This document shows, piece after piece, positions 8,476 to 16,507 of a DNA stretch of 62,290 nt. Position 1 is the stretch's first letter. Each line of letters starts with the position of its first letter. A program made the translations under genes and the position numbers. Source of the stretch: Lachnospiraceae bacterium (lineage in GTDB: Bacteria > Bacillota > Clostridia > Lachnospirales > Lachnospiraceae); NCBI GenBank assembly GCA_017441825.1, contig JAFRVD010000039.1:1-62290 (forward strand). Direction: 5' to 3'. The notes under the pieces are model-generated. The model did no database searches and was not told where the DNA came from. It saw nothing but the letters and a program-made list of their open reading frames with translations.

Positions 8476-9387
8476 TCAGGCGATCTCCAGCCGGTCCTCA
8501 GCGAGAGAATACCTGTACACACTGTCTGAAAGAATATCCTCCGGCCGGAGCTCGCTCCTGTTGATCCCGTACACAAATTCCCGGACAAAATCCGCGTGGC
8601 CTTTTCCCTGTTCCCGCATGACGAGGAGTTCATGGATACTGGACGGCACTACAAGAAGGTCTGCGGAGAGGTCCTTCGCAAGATCACGTACAAGGTCCGA
8701 ATAAAGGATCGCACCGGCACCGTAATAGCACTGCCTGTTCGAGAGGACGTAGATTTCGGGAAGCTCCCTGCCTGCCGGGTCCATAGCCGTACCGGTGTCC
8801 CGGGCTGAAGGCCCGATGAAATCGTGCATGTTCCGGAGCGATGCGCCAAGGTATTTCCTCGAATTTTCCCGGGCCCGATCAAAAAGCTCATCCTCCGTTA
8901 TGCCGAGCTTTTCGAACAGTGCGCGGGGCATGACCGATATCGCCTGCGGGTCCCCGTTCTCTTCATCATCCAGCAGGATCACGCCGATGGTCACCACAAG
9001 GTCCAGAAATTCTCTTGAAAGGAACTCGGAAAGCATATTTTCATTCCCGGCGCGGCCCACCAGCCGGAGCACGGCGTGGCTTAAGACGTATTCCCGGTCA
9101 TCGAGAAGAACGCCGGTGAGTGCCTTCGGTGCCTGCACCTGCAGGATCTTCCAGGCCGCATCCGCCAGGTTATTGAACGATTCCCCCTCAATGTAAGCAT
9201 CATAAAAAAGGTCCACGTAGACGACAGGGGAAATAACGGCATCCTTCTCCTTTTCATTATGCAGGATGAGTGCCGGCCTGTTCACACTGTTGTTTTTTTT
9301 AATTTGATCCACTCTTACGGAATATCCCGGGGAAACGCGGGCGTTCAGATTATCGATCAGCCTGGACTGAAATTCAGATTTGTTCAT
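8476..9387 (-). CDS. DUF5688 family protein
   Basis: A 303-residue protein recognised as DUF5688 from its N-terminal NKSEFQSRLIDNLNARV region and its C-terminal block, where YVLSNRQCYYGAGAILY is followed by VVPSSIHELLV and NRSELRPEDILSDSVY. The family is common, often multicopy, in Lachnospiraceae and its function is unknown; it looks cytoplasmic. The start at 9387 is used because GGAAAGG precedes that ATG. The longer frame to 9486 would run through tRNA-Arg and is rejected. It may be co-transcribed with the tRNA, since no hairpin separates them clearly. Confidence 0.88.
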   Translation of the reverse strand: MNKSEFQSRLIDNLNARVSPGYSVRVDQIKKNNSVNRPALILHNEKEKDAVISPVVYVDLFYDAYIEGESFNNLADAAWKILQVQAPKALTGVLLDDREYVLSHAVLRLVGRAGNENMLSEFLSREFLDLVVTIGVILLDDEENGDPQAISVMPRALFEKLGITEDELFDRARENSRKYLGASLRNMHDFIGPSARDTGTAMDPAGRELPEIYVLSNRQCYYGAGAILYSDLVRDLAKDLSADLLVVPSSIHELLVMREQGKGHADFVREFVYGINRSELRPEDILSDSVYRYSLAEDRLEIA

Positions 9388-9428
9388 GAAATGCCTTTCC
9401 GGGCGGAAGGCACATATAAATGGGAAAA

Positions 9429-9500
9429 TGCGTCTGAGAGGAATCGAACCTCCGCACCCGGCTCCGGAGGCCGGTGCTCTATCCACTGAGCTACAGACGC
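9429..9500 (-). tRNA. tRNA-Arg (anticodon CCG)
   Basis: On the minus strand the acceptor GCGTCTG pairs with CAGACGC, with discriminator A. The anticodon arm CCGGC-CTCCGGA-GCCGG exposes CCG, decoding CGG, and the T arm GGTTCGATTCC is intact. CCA is not encoded. A strong promoter lies directly upstream. Confidence 0.95.
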
Positions 9501-9508
9501 ATGAGAGT

Positions 9509-9537
9509 ATTTTACTCTACTCGGCAGTATTTTTCAA
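9509..9537 (-). promoter_or_regulatory. Promoter of tRNA-Arg
   Basis: On the minus strand TTGAAA (9532-9537), a 17-bp spacer and TAAAAT (9509-9514) form a near-consensus sigma-A promoter. The predicted start near 9502 leaves only about two leader bases before the mature tRNA 5' end. Confidence 0.75.
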
Positions 9538-9581
9538 GTATTTCTTCACTGTTCCGGAAAAGAGGCTTCACTCCTCCCGTT

Positions 9582-10094
9582 TTACCGGTTTTTCGAAGTT
9601 TTACCTGTCTTTCTCCTGAAGAAGAACAGGACCGGCCGCTCCAGGATCCGTTTCAGGCGTACCTGGAAGGGATCGGTTTCCGGGGCAACCGGACGCACTA
9701 AAAAGCTCCGGATGCCGGCGTTGTTCGCGCCAAGGACGTCGGTCAGGATCTGGTCGCCGATGAAAAGCGTCTCTTCCTTTTTGGTCTCCATGGCCGCCAT
9801 GGCCGCAAGGTACCCTTTCCGGAGAGGCTTCCCCGCCTTGCAGGTAAACTCCGCGCCAACGCGCTCCGCAAAAGGACGCACCCGCTTCTCATTATTGTTC
9901 GAGATGAGACACGTCCTGAAGCCGGACTCTTTCAGCATTCTGAAAAAGGCCTCCGTGCGGCCATCCGCAGGCGCCCCGTGCGGGACCAGCGTGTTGTCGA
10001 TGTCAAAAATGATCCCGCGGACGCCCCTCCCGTATTCACGGGCATACGGAACGTCCTCCACGCTGTCAAAGATCTCCTCAGGATACAATCTCAT
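9582..10094 (-). CDS. yqeG: YqeG family HAD IIIA-type phosphatase
   Basis: A 170-residue HAD-superfamily protein. Motif I is FDIDNTLV (Asp31 and Asp33), SNN in LISNNNEKR is motif II, and the GKPLRKGYL and FIGDQILTDVLGAN segments supply motifs III and IV. Members are putative phosphatases conserved in Firmicutes, often near ribosome-maturation or replication genes; the substrate is unknown. It starts 4 bp after nrdR and so belongs to that transcription unit. The C-terminus is very basic (RRKTGKTSKNR). Confidence 0.9.
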   Translation of the reverse strand: MRLYPEEIFDSVEDVPYAREYGRGVRGIIFDIDNTLVPHGAPADGRTEAFFRMLKESGFRTCLISNNNEKRVRPFAERVGAEFTCKAGKPLRKGYLAAMAAMETKKEETLFIGDQILTDVLGANNAGIRSFLVRPVAPETDPFQVRLKRILERPVLFFFRRKTGKTSKNR

Positions 10095-10098
10095 CCGC

Positions 10099-10557
10099 TC
10101 ACTTATTTCCCTTCAGAAGCTTAGTGATCTCCTGCGCAAACGTATCCACGTCCTTGAACTCGCGGTACACGCTGGCAAAACGGACGTATGCGACCGCGTC
10201 CGTATCATAGAGACGGCTCATGATGATCTCGCCGATCATGGACGAAGGAACCTCCATCCTGCCCGTGTTGAAGAGCTGGCTTTCGAGGTCGTCCAGGATC
10301 GCGGAGACCTGCTCCACGGACACAGGGCGCTTGTGGCAGGCCAGACGGATGCCGGCCTCGGCCTTTTCTCTGTCATAGGGCTCTCTGGACTGGTCCTTCT
10401 TGATGACCATGAGAGGGAAAGTCTCCAGGCGTTCATAGGTCGTAAAGCGCTTTGCGCAGTTCACGCACTCACGGCGCCTGCGGATGGCGTTCTGCTCCTC
10501 CGCGGGTCTGGAATCGATGACTTTGGTATCTTCACTGTTGCAGAATGGACAACGCAT
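10099..10557 (-). CDS. nrdR: Transcriptional repressor NrdR
   Basis: A 152-residue protein with an N-terminal zinc ribbon (Cys3, Cys6, Cys31, Cys34) and a following ATP-cone domain (about residues 49-139). NrdR senses ATP/dATP and represses ribonucleotide reductase genes at NrdR boxes. The start at 10557 is supported by GAGGTGAC just upstream and by exact alignment with the family N-terminus (MRCPFCNSEDTKVIDSR); the frame to 10587 adds ten unrelated residues. No nrd genes lie in the window, so it must act in trans. Confidence 0.96.
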   Translation of the reverse strand: MRCPFCNSEDTKVIDSRPAEEQNAIRRRRECVNCAKRFTTYERLETFPLMVIKKDQSREPYDREKAEAGIRLACHKRPVSVEQVSAILDDLESQLFNTGRMEVPSSMIGEIIMSRLYDTDAVAYVRFASVYREFKDVDTFAQEITKLLKGNK

Positions 10558-10587
10558 TTTTGTCACCTCGGGTTTCGATACGTTCAC

Positions 10588-10611
10588 GCAGGAGGCATAA
10601 CCGCCTCCTGC
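10588..10611. other. Hairpin between the small membrane gene and nrdR
   Basis: GCAGGAGGC (10588-10596) pairs perfectly with GCCTCCTGC (10603-10611) around a 6-nt loop. No T-tract follows on either strand, so it is more likely an intercistronic processing or stability structure than a terminator. Confidence 0.5.
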
Positions 10612-10617
10612 ATTACG

Positions 10618-10899
10618 TCAGTGCATAAATGAAAAGTCAAGAAGGAAAATGAATATGAAAAACACAGCCGCGAAAATAAAGCCCACAAGGAGCGCTGCCT
10701 TCAGCGCGCCCCACATGTACATGCGGCTCTCCTGCCTGGTCATCTGGTACGGCGCTTCGCTGCCGCCCGCGCCGTTTCCTTCGCCGGAGGCTTCCGGCGC
10801 GTCAGGAGACGGCTTCTGGTACCAGGGCATGCCTTCCACGTTCATATTGACGATGGTGCGGCCATCGTCGCCTTCCGGAAGTCTCGGGTCTCTCTTCAT
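10618..10899 (-). CDS. Small tail-anchored membrane protein, unknown
   Basis: A 93-residue protein with a Gly/Pro/Ser-rich hydrophilic N-terminal 60 residues and one strong C-terminal membrane helix (about 66-90: AALLVGFIFAAVFFIFIFLL) that ends almost at the stop codon. This is the topology of a tail-anchored protein with its head in the cytoplasm. AGGAG lies 12 nt before the ATG. It sits between oppF and nrdR. No family was recognised; it may be lineage-specific. Confidence 0.65.
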   Translation of the reverse strand: MKRDPRLPEGDDGRTIVNMNVEGMPWYQKPSPDAPEASGEGNGAGGSEAPYQMTRQESRMYMWGALKAALLVGFIFAAVFFIFIFLLDFSFMH

Positions 10900-10962
10900 T
10901 AATACTGTCTGCTCCTGAAAGCCGTACAGGCGCTTTCCGCGTCCGCCCGGCTTGTTTTGATG

Positions 10963-11997
10963 TTACGTATCTTTTGCTTCGTCGCTCATGGCCGGCTCTT
11001 TTTCTTCAGGCGTCAGCGCGTCCATGTTGTAAAGATGGCACGCACACCAGTGGCCGGGCTCGACCTCCTGCCATTCAGGGGCTTTCACCGTGCAGGCAGC
11101 CATGCACTTCTCACAGCGCGTATGGAACTTGCAGCCCTTGGGCGGGTTGGCCGGAGAAGGAATGGAACCGGGCAGGATCACGCGGTCGATCTTGACGTCC
11201 GGATCCGGCACCGGGATGGCTGAGAACAGCGCCTTGGTGTACGGATGCAGCGGGTTCGCGAAGATTTCGTCGGTCTCCGCGAATTCGACCATGTTGCCCA
11301 GGTACATGACGCCTACGGTATCCGAAATGTGTTCAACGACCGAAAGGTCGTGGGAAATGAACAGATACGTGAGGCCGTAGTCCTTCTGGAGCTTTTTCAG
11401 GAGGTTGATGATCTGCGCCTGGATGGAAACGTCCAGGGCGGAAACGGGTTCGTCGCAGACGATAAAGTCCGGTGAAAGCGCAAGCGCACGCGCGATGCAG
11501 ATACGCTGCCGTTGGCCGCCGGAGAATTCGTGCGGGTAACGGTCCTTGTAGTACGGCGGAAGGCCGCAGACCTCCATGACGCGGGTGATGTAATCGTCGA
11601 ACTCTTCCTCGGGCACGATGCCGTGCTCACGGACTGCCTCGCCGATGATCTCACCGACGGGAAGACGCGGGGAAAGCGACGAATACGGGTCCTGGAAAAC
11701 GATCTGGATCCTCGGGCGGATCCTTCTGAGCTCTTCCTTGGAGAGGTCGTTGAGGTCCTGGCCGTCAAAGATCACCTGGCCGTCCGTACGCTCAAGAAGC
11801 CTGAGGATCGTTCTGCCGGTGGTGGATTTGCCGCATCCCGACTCACCCACAAGGCCCATCGTCTGGCCGCGCTTGATCTGGAAGGAGATCCCGTCTACCG
11901 CGTAGACATAGCCGACTGTGTGCTTGAAGAAGCCGGCTTTGATCGGGAACCATTTTTTCAGGTCCTTTACTTCTAACAAAACTTCAGATTCAGCCAT
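10963..11997 (-). CDS. oppF: Oligopeptide ABC transporter ATP-binding protein OppF
   Basis: A 344-residue ABC ATPase with Walker A GESGCGKST (about 51-59), Q-loop QDPYSSLSPR, signature SGGQRQRICIARA and Walker B FIVCDEPVSALD. A C-terminal oligopeptide/dipeptide (HPY) extension carries a cysteine cluster (HTRCEKCMAAC and HWCAC), as in OppF and DppF proteins whose C-terminus can bind an Fe-S cluster. It is the second motor subunit of the peptide importer. Its start directly abuts the oppD stop, so translation is probably coupled. Confidence 0.95.
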   Translation of the reverse strand: MAESEVLLEVKDLKKWFPIKAGFFKHTVGYVYAVDGISFQIKRGQTMGLVGESGCGKSTTGRTILRLLERTDGQVIFDGQDLNDLSKEELRRIRPRIQIVFQDPYSSLSPRLPVGEIIGEAVREHGIVPEEEFDDYITRVMEVCGLPPYYKDRYPHEFSGGQRQRICIARALALSPDFIVCDEPVSALDVSIQAQIINLLKKLQKDYGLTYLFISHDLSVVEHISDTVGVMYLGNMVEFAETDEIFANPLHPYTKALFSAIPVPDPDVKIDRVILPGSIPSPANPPKGCKFHTRCEKCMAACTVKAPEWQEVEPGHWCACHLYNMDALTPEEKEPAMSDEAKDT

Positions 11998-13200
11998 TTA
12001 CAGATCCTCCACATTCACAGACTTCGGATAACCCAGCACTTCGCCTTCGTCAAAGTAGCGCCAGCAGGAAACGACGTGCGTGTCGCTGATCCGGATCTCC
12101 GGCGGATAGTCTCCGCTGCAGCGGTCGCAGTGCATCTCGCAGCGATCCTTATAATAGCAGTAGTTCGGCATATCGACCGGGTTCGGAACGGAACCGGGGA
12201 TATTGTAAAGCTCCTCCACCTTCTTGCCGACCACAGGCTTTGAACGCATCAGGCCGATGGTGTACGGATGGGAAGGATGATGGAAAATATCGTCCGCAGT
12301 GCCTTTTTCGATGACGCGGCCCGCGTACATGACGACCACGTAGTCCGCCATGCCTGCCACAACGCCAAGGTCGTGGGTGATCAGCATGATGGACGACTGC
12401 AGCCTGTCCTTCAGGTTCTGAAGAAGGTCCAGGATCTGTGCCTGGATGGTCACGTCCAGCGCCGTGGTGGGCTCGTCGGCAATAATCAGAGTGGGCGAGC
12501 ACGCTAATGCGATGGCGATCATGACACGCTGCCGCATACCGCCGGACAGCTCGTGCGGATACATTTTGTATACGCCCTCTTTGTTCGCGATGCCGACCAT
12601 GTCCAGCATCTCGAGCGTTCTCTCCTTGATCTGCTCTTCCGTCCAGTCCGGGTTATGGAGCTTCAGCACTTCATCGACCTGCGCGCCGATCCTGAAGACC
12701 GGGTTCAGGGACGTCATGGGCTCCTGGAAGATCATAGAGATCCGGTTGCCGCGGATCTTCTCCATGATCTCGTTTGGTGTATTCACGATATTGTACGCCG
12801 TGCCGTCGTCCTTGTTGAAGCGGATCTCACCGCCCACTACCTGGCCCTGCGGCCTCTGAAGAAGCTGCATCAGGGAAAGGCTCGTGACGGATTTGCCGCA
12901 GCCGGACTCGCCCACAACGCCTACGGTGGAGCACTTGGGCACGTTGAAGGTGACGCCGTCCACGGCCTTGACCGTGCCGGCATCCGTGAAGAAGTACGTG
13001 CAGACATTGTCGAACTCAACAACGTTGCCTTCGTCCTTCATCTTTGTGGTATAAAGGTTCTCATCCTTGTTCGCGTCCGCACGCTGCTTTTCAAGCCTCT
13101 TCGTTACGCGGCGGTTGTACTTGGTGATTCTTCTGGACTCACGCGCGGAAAGGTAAGAAGCGCCTTTTTTCTTCGATCCGTTTTTGGTATTCTCAGCCAT
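11998..13200 (-). CDS. oppD: Oligopeptide ABC transporter ATP-binding protein OppD
   Basis: A 400-residue ABC ATPase with Walker A GESGCGKSV, EPMTSLNP in the Q-loop region, signature ELSGGMRQRVMIAIAL and Walker B IIADEPTTALD, plus the C-terminal peptide-transporter extension. It is longer than a typical OppD (about 330-350 residues) because of a strongly basic N-terminal tail of about 60 residues (KKKGASYLSARESRRITK) before the ATPase domain. The tail could interact with membrane lipid or nucleic acid; that is speculation. It follows oppC by 12 bp. Confidence 0.94.
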   Translation of the reverse strand: MAENTKNGSKKKGASYLSARESRRITKYNRRVTKRLEKQRADANKDENLYTTKMKDEGNVVEFDNVCTYFFTDAGTVKAVDGVTFNVPKCSTVGVVGESGCGKSVTSLSLMQLLQRPQGQVVGGEIRFNKDDGTAYNIVNTPNEIMEKIRGNRISMIFQEPMTSLNPVFRIGAQVDEVLKLHNPDWTEEQIKERTLEMLDMVGIANKEGVYKMYPHELSGGMRQRVMIAIALACSPTLIIADEPTTALDVTIQAQILDLLQNLKDRLQSSIMLITHDLGVVAGMADYVVVMYAGRVIEKGTADDIFHHPSHPYTIGLMRSKPVVGKKVEELYNIPGSVPNPVDMPNYCYYKDRCEMHCDRCSGDYPPEIRISDTHVVSCWRYFDEGEVLGYPKSVNVEDL

Positions 13201-13212
13201 ACTCTTACCCCC

Positions 13213-15294
13213 TTATCTCTTGGCCTTCGGGTCATATGCGTCACGAAGACCGTCGCCTACGAAGTTGAAAGCAATAACTGTGAAGCAGATCAGAAGACCG
13301 ACCGGGATCCAGATAAATGCATAGTGCGCCATAGCCGACGAGGAGGACACGGAGTTGATGATGGTGCCCCAGGTCGCGAGCGGATGCTTAACACCAAGTC
13401 CTAAGAAGGACAGGGTGGATTCCATGATGATGACGCCGCCGATACCCATGGTAGCCGTAACAATGAGCTGCGGCATGACGTTCGGGATCAGGTGGTGGAA
13501 AATACGGTCCTTGACCTTGATGCCGGTGGATTCCGCCGCGATCATGAACTCCTGCTCACGGAGAGACAGGATCTGGCCGCGGACCAGACGTGCCACGCCG
13601 GCCCAGCCCATAATACCGAGGGCTGCCATCATGATGAACAGACGGACGTACGTGCCAAGGCGCATCGCGTCCATCATGGCGCCTAAGATGATCATGATGG
13701 GCATGGAAGGCAGGCAGTAGAAAATATCCACGAGCCTCATGATGACCATGTCGACCCAGCCGCCGTAATAGCCGGCCAGACCGCCCATGATGATGCCGAG
13801 GAACGTCTCCAGGAAGATAACGACAAAGCCGACCATGAGAGATACACGGCCGCCGTACATGATACGTGAAAGCACGTCGAAGCCGTCGCCGTCCGTACCG
13901 AGGATGTGGTCCTTGCTGGGAGACGCGAAGCGGTCGATGATGTAGATGACCTGGTCGCAGTTCAGCACGAACTCGCCGGTATCACGCTGCGTGATCTCGA
14001 TCTCGGTGTCATTGTACAGGACGTTGCCTTCATCGTCGCGGGCCACCACGCCGGTCTCGGAATCCTGCATGGGAAGCTGATAATTCATCTTCCCGGACTT
14101 TTTGCCTTCCGCCTGCATTTCCACGATCGTTTCAGCAACGGCCTGCTTGAGGTCAAAGGCCATGCTGTCTTCGCCGGAATAACGGCGGACCGCAAAGGTA
14201 GTGAATTCCGCGTAATCTTTACCGTCCGCGTCGTAAACGATCAGGGCTTCTTCGCCGTCAGGCTTAACCGTAAAGGATTCTCCGTCTGCTTCGAATTTGC
14301 CGGTAGTATACGCGTTATAGAGCGCGCCGGCCTTGAATTCATCACTGAGCTTCTTCCCGGTCTCATACGCGTCCACAATAAATCTGGAGTAGACCTGTGC
14401 AGGCGTATCGGAAAGGATCTCATAAACCGTAGCGCTCGTCTTCCCGTAGGATACCGCATATTCGGCGTCTCCCACAGTAAAATCAGCTGCTCCGGCTTCC
14501 ACCGCTTCGTTCGCGGCGTCTTCAAAAGCCGCGTCCTTCTCATCGCCGGCGTAGTTCAGGCCGTCCATGACAGCCGTGACTTCCCATTCGATCTTGGATT
14601 TCTTCTTCACGGAATACAGGACGCCTTCAAATTCGACTTCCTGATCCGTGGTCGTCTTCTTGGTGACTGCTTTTTTCAGTGCAGCCTCCAGGCCGTCCAC
14701 TTCATTGCCCTTGAAGTTCATCTGGCCTTTAATGGGGTTGAATATGCCCAGTGAGGTAACGCTTTCACCGATCGTGCAGACCTCTTCGGTCTCCGCAGTT
14801 CCGACAGTGTAGACTTCATTGCCGAGCTTACGGATCAGATAGGGATCTCCTTCCTTTCCGAATACGATACGGACGTCCTCGCCCAGCACGATCATGGACT
14901 TGATGTTTGAGTTCATTGCGGTACGGACGGTACGCTCGAGCTCGACAGACCCGTCGACTTCATAGCCGTTGTACGCGGTGTTTTCTTTTGCAAGCGCATA
15001 GTTCACACGCTCGGAGCTGTATTTACGGAAGATCTGCTTCTGGCCGTACGCATAGAACAGCGGCCCGACAAAGGAGAACAGGAACAGGATGATCAGAGTA
15101 ACGGATCCGAATACCGCAAGACGGTTCCTGATGAAACGCTTGAACACCTGGCGTCCGGGAGAAAGGACCTTGACACGGGTGACGTCGTCCAGCTTCTTTT
15201 CGCCGTTTTCGTTCAGGTTTGTTTCCCCGTTGGCGATCTGCTCCGCCTTCTGTTTTTTCAGAGCTTCATTTAAATCGTATTTACTGATAGACAT
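13213..15294 (-). CDS. oppC: Oligopeptide ABC transporter permease OppC with a giant extracellular insertion
   Basis: A 693-residue permease, about twice the usual 300-350. Residues about 50-80 form the first membrane helix (LAVFGSVTLIILFLFSFVGP). The familiar OppC body begins at residue 463 (HILGTDGDGFDVLSRI), with the EAA-type loop GIKVKDRIFHHLIPNVMPQL later. Between them lie about 380 soluble residues on the outer face, rich in charged beta-hairpin-like segments (EVEFEGVLYSVKKKSKIEW; FTVGDAEYAVSYGKTSATV). Similar inserted permeases are, from memory, known in Clostridia but poorly characterised. The insert may receive the peptide-binding protein, which here lacks a lipid anchor. Confidence 0.92.
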   Translation of the reverse strand: MSISKYDLNEALKKQKAEQIANGETNLNENGEKKLDDVTRVKVLSPGRQVFKRFIRNRLAVFGSVTLIILFLFSFVGPLFYAYGQKQIFRKYSSERVNYALAKENTAYNGYEVDGSVELERTVRTAMNSNIKSMIVLGEDVRIVFGKEGDPYLIRKLGNEVYTVGTAETEEVCTIGESVTSLGIFNPIKGQMNFKGNEVDGLEAALKKAVTKKTTTDQEVEFEGVLYSVKKKSKIEWEVTAVMDGLNYAGDEKDAAFEDAANEAVEAGAADFTVGDAEYAVSYGKTSATVYEILSDTPAQVYSRFIVDAYETGKKLSDEFKAGALYNAYTTGKFEADGESFTVKPDGEEALIVYDADGKDYAEFTTFAVRRYSGEDSMAFDLKQAVAETIVEMQAEGKKSGKMNYQLPMQDSETGVVARDDEGNVLYNDTEIEITQRDTGEFVLNCDQVIYIIDRFASPSKDHILGTDGDGFDVLSRIMYGGRVSLMVGFVVIFLETFLGIIMGGLAGYYGGWVDMVIMRLVDIFYCLPSMPIMIILGAMMDAMRLGTYVRLFIMMAALGIMGWAGVARLVRGQILSLREQEFMIAAESTGIKVKDRIFHHLIPNVMPQLIVTATMGIGGVIIMESTLSFLGLGVKHPLATWGTIINSVSSSSAMAHYAFIWIPVGLLICFTVIAFNFVGDGLRDAYDPKAKR

Positions 15295-15306
15295 ACCGGC
15301 ACCTCC

Positions 15307-16299
15307 TTAGTCTGCCAGCCGTACACGCGGGTCGACCGCACCGTACAGCAGGTCTGAGATCAGATTGCCCAACAGGGTCAATATTGAAAGGAAGGCCAGA
15401 TAGAACATCGTAAACGGAATATCGGCCTGGGTCATCGAGGTATAGGAAGCATAGCCGATGCCGCGGATACTGAACAGCGTTTCCGTAATGAGCGCACCGG
15501 AGAACAGGCCCGGCAGCGAACCGCCCAGCATGGTGACTAACGGAATGAGCGTATTCCGGAAAGCATGCTTATTGATAACCTCCTTCTCAGGAACGCCCTT
15601 CGCGCGGGCAGTACGGATATAGTCGGAGTTCAGGACTTCCAGCATGTTCGTACGCGTATAACGCATCAGGCCGCCGATACTGATGATGATCAGGGTGATG
15701 GACGGAAGGACAAAGTGCTTCGCAATATCCAGGATCTGACCGAAACGGGACAGCTCGCCGTAATCACGGCCCTGCATGCCGGAAATATCAAACCAGCCCA
15801 GCTTGACCGCGAACACGTATTTCAGAAGCGTAGCCAGGAAGAAGGTCGGCATGGAGATGCATACCATGGCGACGACGGTGGTGAAATAGTCCGTAAAGCT
15901 GTACTGTTTCCTTGCCGCGCTGATTCCGAGAGGGATCGCGATCAGGAGCTCGAAAATGAACGAGATCAGGCTCAGGATGAAGCTGTACCATACGGTATTG
16001 TGGAATTCCTGTGTGACAGGAAGGGTCCAGGCCCAGGAATCGCCCCAGTTGCCCGTGACCGCGCTCTTCAGCCATGTAAAGTAGCCGAGGACGATACCCT
16101 TGTCCATACCGTACTGGGCGTTCAGGTCCGCCAGCCATTCCGAATAACTCTTGTTTGCACCGGGACGGGAAGCAAGCTCTCTTGCCTTCGTCTCCAGGAA
16201 GCCGCCCGGCATATTGTACATCAGCACGTAGATCAGGAACATTACAAAGAACAGGATGATCGCGCTGTACAATAGGCGTTTGATCGTATACTTCGCCAT
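15307..16299 (-). CDS. oppB: Oligopeptide ABC transporter permease OppB
   Basis: A 330-residue permease of normal length. It has an N-terminal helix (LLYSAIILFFVMFLIYVLM), a long outer loop containing SWAWTLPVTQEFHNTV, five further membrane segments, and the EAA-type cytoplasmic loop TARAKGVPEKEVINKHAFRN that contacts the ATPases. It pairs with OppC to form the channel. It is separated from oppA by 208 bp carrying two RNA hairpins and from oppC by 12 bp. Confidence 0.95.
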   Translation of the reverse strand: MAKYTIKRLLYSAIILFFVMFLIYVLMYNMPGGFLETKARELASRPGANKSYSEWLADLNAQYGMDKGIVLGYFTWLKSAVTGNWGDSWAWTLPVTQEFHNTVWYSFILSLISFIFELLIAIPLGISAARKQYSFTDYFTTVVAMVCISMPTFFLATLLKYVFAVKLGWFDISGMQGRDYGELSRFGQILDIAKHFVLPSITLIIISIGGLMRYTRTNMLEVLNSDYIRTARAKGVPEKEVINKHAFRNTLIPLVTMLGGSLPGLFSGALITETLFSIRGIGYASYTSMTQADIPFTMFYLAFLSILTLLGNLISDLLYGAVDPRVRLAD

Positions 16300-16366
16300 A
16301 CTAATTCTCCAATCTCAGGTATCTTTGTTCGGGATCTCTCCCACGGCCCGTGCATTACAGACTCGC

Positions 16367-16421
16367 GCGGACACATCCGTTCCCCGGAAACAGCCGGTGT
16401 CCGAAAAACGGATCTGTCCGC
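16367..16421 (-). other. Long hairpin in the oppA-oppB intergenic region
   Basis: GCGGACA-x-ATCCGTT (plus 16367-16373 and 16375-16381) pairs with AACGGAT-x-TGTCCGC (16407-16413 and 16415-16421), a 14-bp stem with one mismatch. No T-tract follows. With the next hairpin it occupies the oppA-oppB gap and probably controls how much of the oppA message continues into oppBCDF. Confidence 0.6.
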
Positions 16422-16449
16422 GTCCCATAATATCTGTTAGAGCACAAGT

Positions 16450-16473
16450 GGGAAGGGGCCGAAGCCCCTTCCC
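16450..16473 (-). other. GC-rich hairpin just after oppA
   Basis: GGGAAGGGGC (16450-16459) pairs with GCCCCTTCCC (16464-16473) around a CGAA tetraloop, a 10-bp perfect stem 35 bp past the oppA stop. The minus-strand tail lacks a T-run, so it is best read as a partial terminator or 3'-end stabiliser that keeps oppA mRNA in excess over the permease genes. Confidence 0.65.
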
Positions 16474-16507
16474 ATGCCGTTAAGCAGTGAAACTATGTGA
16501 TTTCGGA

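Noticed and set aside
9388-9486. N-terminal extension of the DUF5688 protein to 9486
   Set aside because: It would read through tRNA-Arg on the same strand, and the ATG at 9387 has a good ribosome binding site and family-like N-terminus.
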